Assembly (NCBI GenBank): GCA_964651435.1
Contig: CAZYVU010000004.1
Location: 1-64,000 of the forward strand
Direction: 5' to 3'
Length of the DNA stretch: 64,000 nt
Origin: CAZYVU01 sp964651435
GTDB taxonomy: Bacteria; Desulfobacterota; Syntrophorhabdia; Syntrophorhabdales; CAYQXL01
Part shown: in pieces, positions 32,488 through 41,198 of the stretch
Layout of the letters: the number at the start of each line of letters is the position of its first letter
How positions within the stretch are numbered: position 1 is the stretch's first letter
Translations under genes and position numbers: made by a program
The notes under the pieces: model-generated
What the model was told of the DNA's origin: nothing
The model's database searches: none
Seen by the model: only the letters and a program-made list of their open reading frames with translations

Positions 32488-33704
32488 GCTGTGAACAACC
32501 CACTGATGACAAAGCCCTAAAAGAGAAACTCGCAAGGATTAACCGCGTCTTCATCGTCCTTTCGGGGAAGGGAGGCGTCGGCAAAAGCACCGTTGCTGTG
32601 AACCTTGCCCTGAGCCTTGCCCTGAGGGGCCTGAGAACAGGCATACTTGACGTTGACATTCACGGACCGAGCGTACCGAAACTGTTGGGCCTTTCGGGGC
32701 TTCAGGTAGGGGTTAAGAACGAGGAGATCGTCCCCCTGGAGGTCTTCGGCAACGTCAAGGTGGTCTCCATGGGGTTGCTGCTCGACGGCAACGAACGGGC
32801 GGTTATCTGGCGGGGCCCCATGAAGGCCAATCTAATCCGGGAGTTCGTCCAGCACGTGGCCTGGGGCGATCTTGACGCCCTGGTTGTGGACTGTCCCCCC
32901 GGTACGGGAGACGAGCCCCTCACCGTTGCACAGATCCTCAACACCAACGCCAGCGCCATAATTGTCACGACACCCCAGCAGATTGCGACGATCGACGTGG
33001 AGAAATGTATCACCTTCTGCAGGCAGCTCAATCTCCCCATGGCGGGCATCGTGGAAAACATGAGCGGCTTTGTGTGCCCCCACTGCGGCAACGAGGTGAA
33101 CATCTTCTCATCCGGCGGCGGCGAAAAGCTGGCGCGCGATTACAACGTGCCTTTCCTGGGGAGCATACCTATCGACCCGGACATCGTCAAAAGCGGTGAC
33201 GAGGAGCAGCCTTACATGTACTTCTATTCCAAGACCAAAGCAGCGGAGAAGTTCGACGAGATGGTGGAGAAGATACTGGCTGCCTCTGTGGCACGCCCTA
33301 TTTCTCAGCAGGCTGTCGGCACCGCAGGGACACCGGCCCCATCGAACGAGGAGGCAACTATGGCAACCATGAAATTTGCAGTACCCACGGCTCAGGGCAA
33401 GCTTTGTGCACACTTCGGCCACTGCGAGGCCTTCGCCATTATAGACGCCGATGCGGTCGGCACGATCGTCAGCGAAACGTACGTTACACCGCCGCCCCAC
33501 GAACCGGGCCTGCTGCCACCGTGGCTCGCCCAGCAGGGCGTTACCTGCATCATTGCCGGCGGCATGGGCAGCAGGGCGCAGCAGCTTTTTGCCGAGCAGG
33601 GCGTGCAGGTGGTAACAGGGGCCCTGGCCGAGAACCCCCGAGACGCCGTTTCCGATTATCTCAAGGGGACCTTGCAGACCGGTGCCAACACATGCGACCA
33701 TTGA
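32484..33704 (+). CDS. Mrp/NBP35-type ATPase fused to a NifX-type domain
   Basis: Iron-sulfur-carrier ATPase of the Mrp/ApbC family: Walker A LSGKGGVGKSTVAVNLALSL, DVDIHGPSVPKLLG, and the CPHC motif (FVCPHCGNEVNIF) that bridges the dimer cluster. From residue 293 a NifX-like domain follows (MATMKFAVPTAQGKLCAHFG), joined by a Pro/Ala linker. ATG 33360 at that junction has GAGGAGG five bases upstream, so the NifX part may also be translated alone. Total 406 residues. Expected to load Fe-S or mixed-metal clusters onto client proteins; clients may be the NifX proteins or the nearby hydroxylase (inference). Confidence 0.88.
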   Translation: MSCEQPTDDKALKEKLARINRVFIVLSGKGGVGKSTVAVNLALSLALRGLRTGILDVDIHGPSVPKLLGLSGLQVGVKNEEIVPLEVFGNVKVVSMGLLLDGNERAVIWRGPMKANLIREFVQHVAWGDLDALVVDCPPGTGDEPLTVAQILNTNASAIIVTTPQQIATIDVEKCITFCRQLNLPMAGIVENMSGFVCPHCGNEVNIFSSGGGEKLARDYNVPFLGSIPIDPDIVKSGDEEQPYMYFYSKTKAAEKFDEMVEKILAASVARPISQQAVGTAGTPAPSNEEATMATMKFAVPTAQGKLCAHFGHCEAFAIIDADAVGTIVSETYVTPPPHEPGLLPPWLAQQGVTCIIAGGMGSRAQQLFAEQGVQVVTGALAENPRDAVSDYLKGTLQTGANTCDH

Positions 33705-33756
33705 TTCGGGCTGCAGGTAACCGGCAGGTGGCGGCTAACCATGGAGGAGGATAACG

Positions 33757-34527
33757 GTGACCCGAGATGGAAACCTGAATGCCCTGGCGGCGGCGAGGGC
33801 GGAGTTTGAACGTATCTGCGAGAAGCGCGATCTCCTGGGCGCCGATGTGACCGTACTTGTCAAGACCCTCACCCCGGAAGAGGCCATAGGAACGCCGGGC
33901 AGAAGGGATTTTCCCATTGTTGTCGGCAAGGAAAGGGTCGTAGAGGCTGAGTTTGGGGGCGCAAAGGCGCACGCCTTTACCGATGCGCCCAAAGAATTTA
34001 TCGGACAGCTTGGCAAGGTAATCTCTATGCCTCTCGTCGACAGCGGGTCGAGGGCGGTCTTTATCGCCACCATGAATGCGGTTCTGAAGCATCTCGGCAT
34101 TATCCAAACAACCCTCCATTGCAAGGATGAAGAACCGGAGCAATGCGCTAAGGAAATTGCCGCACAAATCCGGGAGAAGTGGGGGGCAAAAACCGTGGGC
34201 CTTATAGGGCTGAACCCCGCCATGCTGGAGGCGCTGAGCAGCACCTTCGGGCCGGAGAACGTACGCATTACGGACCTCAACCGCCAGAATATCGGCAGCC
34301 TCAAGTACGGGGTGCAGGTCTGGGACGGCGCCGCAATGACGGAGAGGCTGGCCATGGAGTCGGACCTGGTTCTTCTGACGGGAACAACGCTCGTGAACGG
34401 AACCTTTGACGGCATCTGGAAGGCCCTGTGCGAGTACGAAAAGGCCTACCTCATATACGGCGTAACATCGGCCGGCATTTGCCATATAACGGGATTGAAC
34501 AGGATATGTCCCTATGGCAGGGAATGA
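33757..34527 (+). CDS. DUF364 family protein (putative heavy-metal chelation domain) (1)
   Basis: 256 residues with a Rossmann-like C-terminal half: GLIGLNPAMLEAL, ENVRITDLNRQNIGSLKYGV, MESDLVLLTGTTLVNGTFD and YLIYGVTSAGICHI. This is the DUF364/putative heavy-metal chelation family, whose biochemistry is not established. The start is GTG at 33757 with GGAGGAGG upstream. It overlaps the next DUF364 gene by 14 bases. Placement between Mrp-NifX and the hydroxylase genes suggests a metal-cofactor role (inference). Confidence 0.8.
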   Translation: MTRDGNLNALAAARAEFERICEKRDLLGADVTVLVKTLTPEEAIGTPGRRDFPIVVGKERVVEAEFGGAKAHAFTDAPKEFIGQLGKVISMPLVDSGSRAVFIATMNAVLKHLGIIQTTLHCKDEEPEQCAKEIAAQIREKWGAKTVGLIGLNPAMLEALSSTFGPENVRITDLNRQNIGSLKYGVQVWDGAAMTERLAMESDLVLLTGTTLVNGTFDGIWKALCEYEKAYLIYGVTSAGICHITGLNRICPYGRE

Positions 34528-35278
34528 AGGGCGGCACCTGGAGATCGTAAGCAACATTATCGGCAGCCTTCGGAGAGACGACGCCGTAACACAGGTGGTG
34601 AAAGGGGTCTACTGGACGGCCGTCGTAAGCAGATGGTGCGGGCTGGCCTCTACCATGATGGCCGAGCGGTGCCTCGATGAAGACGGCGATGAAACGGCGT
34701 TGTCATCGCCCACAGAGAGCACAGCCTTGCAGCTTGCCAGGTTGGCCCTGTCGTCGGAGATTTCCCGGGCGTCCCTCGGGATGGCCGCCATCAACTCCCT
34801 CATCGACGTCGACACGAGCCGGTGTTCCGACATCAACGCCGGAGATATGCTGTTGCGGGAGGGCGCCGGCAGAAACGTTTCCGTCATCGGCCACTTTCCC
34901 TTCACCGAGGAACTCCGCAAGGTGGCCGGGCACCTATGGGTAATAGAAAAGAGGCAGTGGCCGGGCGATCATCCCGAGGGCGATGCGGCGGAGTACCTTC
35001 CCCGGTCCGATGTCATAGCCATATCCAGCACCACCTTGATTAACCATACGCTCTTTCGGCTGCTGCCGCTCTGTCCGAAGAAAAGCCTTAAGATACTGCT
35101 TGGCCCCACAACCCCCCTTACGGAAGTGCTTTTCGATTATGGCATCGATGTTGTTTCCGGGAGCAGGGTGGTCGACCGGGAAAGGGCGCTCAAATACATC
35201 GGGGAAGGCGTCAATTTCAGGCAGCTCAAGAGAACGGGCGCAGTAAGGCTGCTCACCATGACCCGACAAAGCGGGTAA
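34514..35278 (+). CDS. DUF364 family protein (2)
   Basis: 254-residue paralogue of the preceding gene. It has an N-terminal DUF4213-like part (GVYWTAVVSRWCGLASTMM) and a C-terminal Rossmann-like part (NVSVIGHFPFTEELRKV, SDVIAISSTTLINHTLFRLL, LLGPTTPLTEVLFDYGID). Overlap with its neighbour and divergent sequences suggest a heteromeric pair. No catalytic motif is recognised. Confidence 0.8.
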   Translation: MAGNEGRHLEIVSNIIGSLRRDDAVTQVVKGVYWTAVVSRWCGLASTMMAERCLDEDGDETALSSPTESTALQLARLALSSEISRASLGMAAINSLIDVDTSRCSDINAGDMLLREGAGRNVSVIGHFPFTEELRKVAGHLWVIEKRQWPGDHPEGDAAEYLPRSDVIAISSTTLINHTLFRLLPLCPKKSLKILLGPTTPLTEVLFDYGIDVVSGSRVVDRERALKYIGEGVNFRQLKRTGAVRLLTMTRQSG

Positions 35279-35305
35279 CCAAGCAAAAGGAGGATACGTA
35301 TCTCT

Positions 35306-35698
35306 ATGACTCGTTACAGCACCGTCGTTCTCGAACATTTCCGCAACCCAAGGAACGTCGGCACCATCGAGAATGCCGACGGCGTGGGCGAGATCGGTGA
35401 TCCCGAATGCGGTGATTTCATAAGGGTCTTTGTCAAGGTCGAAGACGATATAGTCACGGACGTCAAGTACCTCATAAAGGGCTGTCCCGCATCCATAGCC
35501 TGCGCAAGCGCCATGACAGAACTGGCTATCGGGAAAAACCTCGATGACGCCATGATGATTACCGACGATGATATCGTCAAAGAACTGGACGGCCTGCCGG
35601 AATTTAAGATCCACTGCTCCGCCCTTGGGGCCACGGCGCTTCAAAAGGCCATTATCAATTATTTCATCAACTACGCAAGCAAGGGAAGGGAGGGGTAG
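35306..35698 (+). CDS. IscU/NifU-N-like iron-sulfur scaffold
   Basis: 130-residue scaffold protein on which Fe-S clusters are built. The three cluster cysteines are present: DPECGDF, KGCPASIACAS and HCSALGATAL. N-terminus MTRYSTVVLEHFRNPRNVG is typical of IscU. No cysteine desulfurase (iscS/nifS) is nearby, so it may serve a specialised client, presumably the molybdenum hydroxylase encoded next (inference). A second, divergent scaffold is at 51375-51815. The 103-base gap to the next gene holds nothing recognisable. Confidence 0.85.
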   Translation: MTRYSTVVLEHFRNPRNVGTIENADGVGEIGDPECGDFIRVFVKVEDDIVTDVKYLIKGCPASIACASAMTELAIGKNLDDAMMITDDDIVKELDGLPEFKIHCSALGATALQKAIINYFINYASKGREG

Positions 35699-35801
35699 CC
35701 GGCACATCTCTGCATCCGATGCAAAAACCGCCAAGGCTGCGGTCGAAGGCCCGCCGCCGAGAGATTGGGGGTGAGGCGGCCATTCACAGAAGGGGTGATC
35801 T

Positions 35802-38078
35802 ATGAGTGAGCTGAAAATCATTGGCAGTAGGGTGGCAAGGACGGACTCGCTTGCCAAGGTAACGGGGGCGGCCATGTATACCGCGGACATGAAGTTGGCC
35901 AACATGCTTGTGGCAAAGGTGCTGAGAAGCCCCCATCCCCATGCGCGGATTGTCAATATGGACACAACCCGCGCCCTTAGGGTGCGAGGGGTGAAGGCCG
36001 TCATCAGCGGCCGCGACGGACACGGGGTCAAGTGGGGCGTGTTCAGATACACGCAGGACCACGCCATGCTGCCGACGGACAAGGTGCGGTACGTTGGAGA
36101 GGATGTGGCGGCGGTGGCTGCCATCGACGAAGAAACTGCGCTGGAGGCCCTGGGCCGCATTAGGGTTGAATACGAGCCCCTGCCGGCGGTCTTCGACCCT
36201 CTCGAATCAATGCAGGAAGGGTCCCCGCAGATTCACGAAGAATATCGGGGAAACATCAACATCCACGTCCATATCGACGTCGGAGAGGTGGACCGGGCGA
36301 TGGCGGAGGCGTGGCATGTCCGGGAGGATACATTTAAAGCGGCGGGGGAAGCTTATGCCATGATGGAGCCCTACGCGGTGGTTGCCTCATTTGCCAACGG
36401 CTATTTGGATCTCTGGATGCCGACCGCAGGCCCCCACGTCCGAGCAAAGGCGCTCTCCAACCTCCTTAAAATCCCGCTCAATAAGATCCGGGTTCGGCAC
36501 ATCAACTCGGGAGGGGCTTTCGGCGGCAGATCTGAGGTCTCCCCTGGAGATTTCATAGCCTCTCTGCTCTCCATCAAGTCGGGCCGACCCGTAAAGCTCG
36601 TTCTTAGCCGGGAGGAGAATGCAACGAGCACCCGTCAGGTACACGACATCGTCGCGACGATAAAAACGGGCGTGAAAAAGGATGGCACCATTATCGCGAA
36701 GGACTACCGGGTCGTTTACGACGGCGGAGCATACAGCAGCACGGGTCCCATAGCAACCTCCATACCTTTTTATGTCTATGAGGAGTGCTACCGCTTTCCC
36801 AACGTGCGCTACAACGGATACCGGGTCTTTACAAACAAGGGCATACGGGGAATGTACGGCTGTCACGGTAGGGCGTTTCTGGCCGGCAACGAGGCCCAGA
36901 TGGACCGTATCGCCCGAGAGTGCGGCATAGATCCCGTGGAGATACGGATCAAGAACGGATTATCAGAGGGCGAAGAGACCGCCACGCGGTCGAAGATAAC
37001 AAGCTGCGGCCTTCGAGAGACAATCGAGGAGGCGGCAGCCCGCTCCGGGTTCAGACAAAGGCGCCCTTCCATGCCCGAGAACAGCGGCATAGGCATGGGG
37101 TGCGTGGCCATCATGTGCGGATTCCCTATGGGCTTTCGTTCCGGGTCATCGTGCTACGTCAAGCTTAACGACGACGGGCAGGCAACGATCGTTACAGGGC
37201 TTGTCGATAATGGACAGGGAAACGAATCTATGATGGTCCAGATCGCAGCCGAGGTGCTTGGTATCTCCATGGGAGACATCAACCTCGTGAACGCCGACAC
37301 AGAGGTGACGAACCTAGACCCCGGCGCTTATTCGCAGGCGGCGGCATTTGTGGGGGGAAACGCCGTGAAGGCAGCCTGCGAGGACGCGAGAAGGCAGATA
37401 ATCACCACAGCGGCCGACAAACTCGGCGTCAAGGAAGATGATATCGACCTGAGGGAGGGTCTTGTCTTCTCGCGAAGGGACCAGGAGAAGAAGATGCCTT
37501 TGTCGTGGGTTGTGCGCGAGGCCTTTCTGAGGGGAGCACCCGTTATGGGGACGGGGGCATACTTTCCAAACATTGACCAGGACCGGGAGTGGGTATCGAG
37601 GCCATACGGACAGATGGCCGGCACCTTTTCATTCGGCACGTCCGTTGCCGAGCTGCAGATCGACCCCGAAACCGGCAAGGCGGCCATCGGCAGGTTTGTT
37701 GCGGCCCACGACTGTGGCCGGGCCATCAATCCCATGGCAGTGGAGGGGCAGATGGAAGGCTCGGTGCAACAGGCCGGGGTAGCAGCTATTATGGAGGAGA
37801 ACCTTTGGCAGGACGGATTTCTGCTGAACCCCGACCTTCTGGAGTACAAGGTCCCTCTTGCCTGCGATATGCCTGAAATAGAAACGGTGATTGTCAACTC
37901 TGTGGACCCGGAGGGGCCTTTCGGTGCCAAGGAGGGCGGCCTGACGGTCAGGATGAATGCCTACAGTGCCGTGGCCTGTGCCGCCCAACAGGCGACGGGC
38001 GCACTGTTCAAAGAATTGCCTCTGACGCCGGACCGGGTCCTGGCACTCATTGACGAGAAAACGCAGGTGAAAGGATGA
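35802..38078 (+). CDS. hcrA: Molybdenum hydroxylase large subunit, 4-hydroxybenzoyl-CoA reductase alpha type
   Basis: Molybdopterin-binding subunit (758 residues) of the xanthine dehydrogenase family. Visible: the N-terminal substrate domain (VARTDSLAKVTGAAMYTADM), the cofactor-binding loops (NSGGAFGGRSEV, TGLVDNGQGNESMMVQIAAE, AAHDCGRAINPMAVEGQMEG) and the catalytic glutamate in GPFGAKEGG (Glu711). The associated FAD subunit has the four-cysteine loop found in 4-hydroxybenzoyl-CoA reductase, which removes the phenolic hydroxyl in anaerobic aromatic degradation. Substrate assignment rests on that neighbour and is not proven. Its stop overlaps the next start (ATGA). Confidence 0.75.
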   Translation: MSELKIIGSRVARTDSLAKVTGAAMYTADMKLANMLVAKVLRSPHPHARIVNMDTTRALRVRGVKAVISGRDGHGVKWGVFRYTQDHAMLPTDKVRYVGEDVAAVAAIDEETALEALGRIRVEYEPLPAVFDPLESMQEGSPQIHEEYRGNINIHVHIDVGEVDRAMAEAWHVREDTFKAAGEAYAMMEPYAVVASFANGYLDLWMPTAGPHVRAKALSNLLKIPLNKIRVRHINSGGAFGGRSEVSPGDFIASLLSIKSGRPVKLVLSREENATSTRQVHDIVATIKTGVKKDGTIIAKDYRVVYDGGAYSSTGPIATSIPFYVYEECYRFPNVRYNGYRVFTNKGIRGMYGCHGRAFLAGNEAQMDRIARECGIDPVEIRIKNGLSEGEETATRSKITSCGLRETIEEAAARSGFRQRRPSMPENSGIGMGCVAIMCGFPMGFRSGSSCYVKLNDDGQATIVTGLVDNGQGNESMMVQIAAEVLGISMGDINLVNADTEVTNLDPGAYSQAAAFVGGNAVKAACEDARRQIITTAADKLGVKEDDIDLREGLVFSRRDQEKKMPLSWVVREAFLRGAPVMGTGAYFPNIDQDREWVSRPYGQMAGTFSFGTSVAELQIDPETGKAAIGRFVAAHDCGRAINPMAVEGQMEGSVQQAGVAAIMEENLWQDGFLLNPDLLEYKVPLACDMPEIETVIVNSVDPEGPFGAKEGGLTVRMNAYSAVACAAQQATGALFKELPLTPDRVLALIDEKTQVKG

Positions 38079-39022
38079 TCCTTCCGAAATTCGTCTACGC
38101 AAAAGCCCAAAGTACAGAGGATGCTGTCCGTTTGTATCATAAGTTTGGCGGAAAAGGCCTCTATTTTGCCGGCGGAACCGATATTATTCCGCGGCTCAAA
38201 CTGAGGCTCCACACGCCGCACGCACTTATCGACCTTAAGCACATAGAGGAGATGAACGGGGTCGCCGTTGGCAGCGGCCAGGTTTCCATCGGCGCGAACA
38301 CCACGCTCTTTGAGCTAAGGAACCATCGCGCGGTAAGAGAGCATTTTCCGGCCCTCTCCGAATCCCTTGCCGCAACAGCCTCCGAGACCCTTCAGATGCG
38401 GGGCACCATCGGCGGGAACATCCTCCAGGATACGCGGTGCCTTTTCTATAATCAGTCCCTTCAGTGGAGAAGCGCAAAAGGTTTCTGCTTTAAGATGGGC
38501 GGAAAGCAATGCAACGCCGTGCCCGGCGGCAAAACCTGTTTTGCCGGCTATTGCGCCGATAATGCGCCCGCCCTGCTCTCCCTATCAGCCAGGGTTGCGC
38601 TCTACGGGATAGACGGCGAGAGAACGATCGATATGGCCGATCTCTTCACCGGTAAAGGCGGAAAACCCTTTACGGTCCGGCCCGGCGAAATACTCACGAA
38701 GATACTCATTCCCCTGAGAAAAACCAAGGGGGCTTACAACAAGATCAGGGTCAGGGACTCCATTGATTATCCCCTTGCTGCCGCCGCAATATCGGTTTGC
38801 GCTGGGCAGGGCGCCATCGCAATAGGCGCCGTGGGCCCCTCCCCTGTGGCCTACCCCTTTATGGAAATCACCGATTCAGCAATAAGGCAGGCAATCGAAC
38901 GGGCCTACGGAGACGCAAAACCGGTCGCAAACAGGAGCCTTCCTGCGGCTTACCGGAAAAGGATGGTACGTGTGCTGGCGCGCAAAGTTGCCGCGAGGGT
39001 CTTGGGGGAGGAGAAGCGATGA
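38075..39022 (+). CDS. hcrB: Molybdenum hydroxylase FAD subunit with extra 4Fe-4S loop, HcrB type
   Basis: FAD-binding subunit of 315 residues: FAGGTDIIPRLK and the TIGGNILQDTR flavin motifs. Between them and the C-terminal domain is an inserted loop with Cys122, Cys138, Cys146 and Cys155 (CLFYNQS ... GFCFK ... QCNA ... TCFAG), plus Cys160. This loop binds a 4Fe-4S cluster in the beta subunit of 4-hydroxybenzoyl-CoA reductase and is absent from ordinary xanthine dehydrogenases. The start and stop overlap both neighbouring subunits (ATGA junctions), showing strict co-translation. Confidence 0.82.
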   Translation: MILPKFVYAKAQSTEDAVRLYHKFGGKGLYFAGGTDIIPRLKLRLHTPHALIDLKHIEEMNGVAVGSGQVSIGANTTLFELRNHRAVREHFPALSESLAATASETLQMRGTIGGNILQDTRCLFYNQSLQWRSAKGFCFKMGGKQCNAVPGGKTCFAGYCADNAPALLSLSARVALYGIDGERTIDMADLFTGKGGKPFTVRPGEILTKILIPLRKTKGAYNKIRVRDSIDYPLAAAAISVCAGQGAIAIGAVGPSPVAYPFMEITDSAIRQAIERAYGDAKPVANRSLPAAYRKRMVRVLARKVAARVLGEEKR

Positions 39023-39492
39023 GGACGGTAAAGGTGCGATTCACGGTGAATAAGGAGACGATGACACTTCAGGTAAAGCCCTACGAGACGCTCCTGGAAA
39101 CGCTGCGGGAAAGGCTGTCGCTCACGGGAGCAAAAGAGGCCTGCGGTCTCGGGGCCTGCGGAGCATGCACGGTCATCCTGAACGGGGTACCCGTTCGTTC
39201 CTGCCTTGTCTTGACCCCGGAAGCAGAGGGTATGGAGGTAGCTACTGTCGAGGGCCTTCAGGAAAGGGAAAGCCTTCACCCTCTACAAAAGGCATTTATT
39301 GAAAAGGGGGCCGTTCAGTGCGGCTTTTGCACCTCAGGAATGATTATGACGGCCAAGGCCTTGCTCGACCGGAATCCGAAACCAGAGAGAAAGGAGGTGG
39401 TCAGGGCCATATCGTCCAACGTCTGTCGCTGCACGGGCTACAAGAAGATCGTCGAGGCCGTCGAAAACGCCGCAGGCACAGAGGCGCCTTGA
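39019..39492 (+). CDS. hcrC: Molybdenum hydroxylase 2x[2Fe-2S] small subunit, HcrC type
   Basis: Small electron-transfer subunit, 157 residues. The plant-type [2Fe-2S] cluster uses Cys42, Cys47, Cys50 and Cys62 (CGLGACGACTV ... SC); the second uses Cys101, Cys104, Cys136 and Cys138 (CGFCTSGM ... CRC). ATG 39019 with GGGAGGAG upstream overlaps the hcrB stop; the longer open frame back to 38797 is within hcrB. It completes a three-gene operon in the order large, FAD, small. Confidence 0.88.
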   Translation: MRTVKVRFTVNKETMTLQVKPYETLLETLRERLSLTGAKEACGLGACGACTVILNGVPVRSCLVLTPEAEGMEVATVEGLQERESLHPLQKAFIEKGAVQCGFCTSGMIMTAKALLDRNPKPERKEVVRAISSNVCRCTGYKKIVEAVENAAGTEAP

Positions 39493-39619
39493 TTCAAACG
39501 CGGCGCCTCGAAGCGCAGGGATGTCGCAGGTCCGGAAAGCGGGCGGTGGAACAAAGGGCTGATGGGCCAACGGGCTGCGCAGAGGTACATGGAACAACGC
39601 ACGGGGACGTAAGGGTGTT

Positions 39620-40669
39620 ATGGGAAGCGATGGAATGGGAAGAAGAGACTTCTTGAAGGTGGTCGGCATAGGAGGGGCAGCGATTATGGCAGGTACCGGG
39701 TTGTCGAGAACAATGGCCTTTGCAGAAACGCCGGGCAAGGTAGATTTTGGCCAGTGCAAGAGCGTCAGGATTCGATGCCTCTCCGAGGTGGGATGGATTG
39801 ACGGACAGAAATTGCTCAAGGACATGGGTGCCTCAGGCGGTCCGAAGGCAAATCAGTGGCGGGTCGACTGGGATCCCAAGAACAGCGGCGGATGCTGCAA
39901 TCTCATTGAAGTGGAGGCGCTGGACGGGAGCCGGCACAAATTTCTGCTCGATACGGGATGGAACAACGAATACATGGAAGGGGTATACAAACGTGAGGGT
40001 ATCGACAAAATGCTCTCCAACAGGGAAATTGAGTTTCTCTACGTGAGTCATGAGCACTTCGATCACTTCTTCGGCCTTGAGACAACGCTGAAGTACGATC
40101 CCTCCATCAAGATCGTCATACCGAGCACCTTTTACGACGAGGGCTACCATTTTCTTGAGGGGGCCGAGTTCCTGAAGGCAAAGGCCCGAAACAGGATCCC
40201 CCACAAGGGCGACCTGGTGAAGCACGAGCCCGGCAAGGTTTATGCCCTCTACCCCGGCTGCGCCTCCGTCACCTTCGACCTGCCCATCGTCGTCCGGGTC
40301 AGGGGCGAACAGTCCCTTTATTTTAATGTGAAGGATAAAGGCCTCGTCTGTGTCACAGGATGCTGTCACCAGAATGTTCTCACATACGTGGACTTTGCCC
40401 AGAAAAAGCTTGCCGGCGGAGACAACCTTTACGCACTCTATGGAGGACTCCACATCGCTCCTGTGGGACCGCTCAACGCCGAAGGAGAGCAGACGGTCAA
40501 TGGCATGGCAAAGTATAACTTCAAGAAGCTTGCCTGCAACCACTGCACGGGGGTCAGCGCCGTACAGAAGATGGTCGAGCTCGGGTATCCCGTCGTGAAG
40601 GGCTCCGCACGTTACGGCTCCACGAGCAATCTCTACCTTGGCAACGGCGACGAGATTCTATTCGGATAG
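39620..40669 (+). CDS. Tat-exported MBL-fold metallo-hydrolase
   Basis: 349 residues. N-terminal twin-arginine signal MGRRDFLKVVGIGGAAIMAG, then a metallo-beta-lactamase fold with the metal motif SHEHFDHFFGLE, a TGCCHQNV histidine and a later GGLHIAPVGP; the substrate-side segment KLACNHCTG follows. It resembles the COG1237 group (archaeal methanopterin-precursor synthase-like), as does the gene at 57925. Export by Tat implies periplasmic cofactor-loaded enzyme. Substrate unknown. Confidence 0.82.
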   Translation: MGSDGMGRRDFLKVVGIGGAAIMAGTGLSRTMAFAETPGKVDFGQCKSVRIRCLSEVGWIDGQKLLKDMGASGGPKANQWRVDWDPKNSGGCCNLIEVEALDGSRHKFLLDTGWNNEYMEGVYKREGIDKMLSNREIEFLYVSHEHFDHFFGLETTLKYDPSIKIVIPSTFYDEGYHFLEGAEFLKAKARNRIPHKGDLVKHEPGKVYALYPGCASVTFDLPIVVRVRGEQSLYFNVKDKGLVCVTGCCHQNVLTYVDFAQKKLAGGDNLYALYGGLHIAPVGPLNAEGEQTVNGMAKYNFKKLACNHCTGVSAVQKMVELGYPVVKGSARYGSTSNLYLGNGDEILFG

Positions 40670-40679
40670 GGGTAGATTG

Positions 40680-41027
40680 ATGAAAAAAGTGATTCTTTTT
40701 GCTTTCAACGGAGATTCGATGTGCTTCGTCCATGTTCTTCTCAACGGACTAGATATGGAAGCCAGGGGTTACGACGTGAAAATTGTGATCGAAGGCGCTG
40801 CAACAAGGCTCATCCCTGATTTGGGGGCCCAAGGGGGGCCGCTGTCCGGATTGTTCCAAAAGGTTAGAGACAAAGGGATCATAGCCGGCGCATGCCGTGC
40901 GTGCTCCGCAAAGATGGGCACGGCGGGCGATGCGGAGGCGATGGGGATCGCGCTTCTCGACGACATGTCCGGCCATCCGGGCATGGCACAGTACCTGAGC
41001 GCAGGGTATGCTGTGATTACCTTTTGA
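40680..41027 (+). CDS. DsrE/TusD-like sulfur-relay protein
   Basis: 115-residue cytoplasmic DsrE-fold protein: MKKVILFAFNGDSMCFVHVL, a Rossmann-like alpha/beta pattern, and a conserved cysteine region GACRACSAKMG. It ends MAQYLSAGYAVITF, typical for the family. ATG 40680 is preferred over 40638. It may carry persulfide sulfur or selenium; it lies between the exported metallo-hydrolase and the selenoprotein peroxiredoxin. Confidence 0.8.
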   Translation: MKKVILFAFNGDSMCFVHVLLNGLDMEARGYDVKIVIEGAATRLIPDLGAQGGPLSGLFQKVRDKGIIAGACRACSAKMGTAGDAEAMGIALLDDMSGHPGMAQYLSAGYAVITF

Positions 41028-41043
41028 GAGGCGGCTATGCGGC

Positions 41044-41098
41044 GCCGGCTGAAAAGGAGGCCCTTGCCGGCAACGGGGAGGATCGTGCGGCCAAGGGG
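41044..41098. repeat. 55-bp direct repeat, left of the scaffold gap
   Basis: Identical to 41199-41253. The two copies flank exactly 100 Ns (41099-41198). This looks like an unmerged contig overlap of k-mer length, so the gap and one copy are probably artefacts. The 41028-41366 stretch otherwise holds no supported gene. Confidence 0.9.
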
Positions 41099-41198
41099 NN
41101 NNNNNNNNNNNNNNNNNNNNNNNNNNNNNNNNNNNNNNNNNNNNNNNNNNNNNNNNNNNNNNNNNNNNNNNNNNNNNNNNNNNNNNNNNNNNNNNNNN
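41099..41198. other. Assembly gap (100 N)
   Basis: A run of exactly 100 N bases, the usual placeholder for a scaffold gap of unknown length, between two identical 55-base flanks. Confidence 0.99.

Noticed and set aside
41025..41027. TGA ending the DsrE-like gene as Sec
   Set aside because: DsrE-like proteins normally end in VITF at this point, and no conserved sequence follows.
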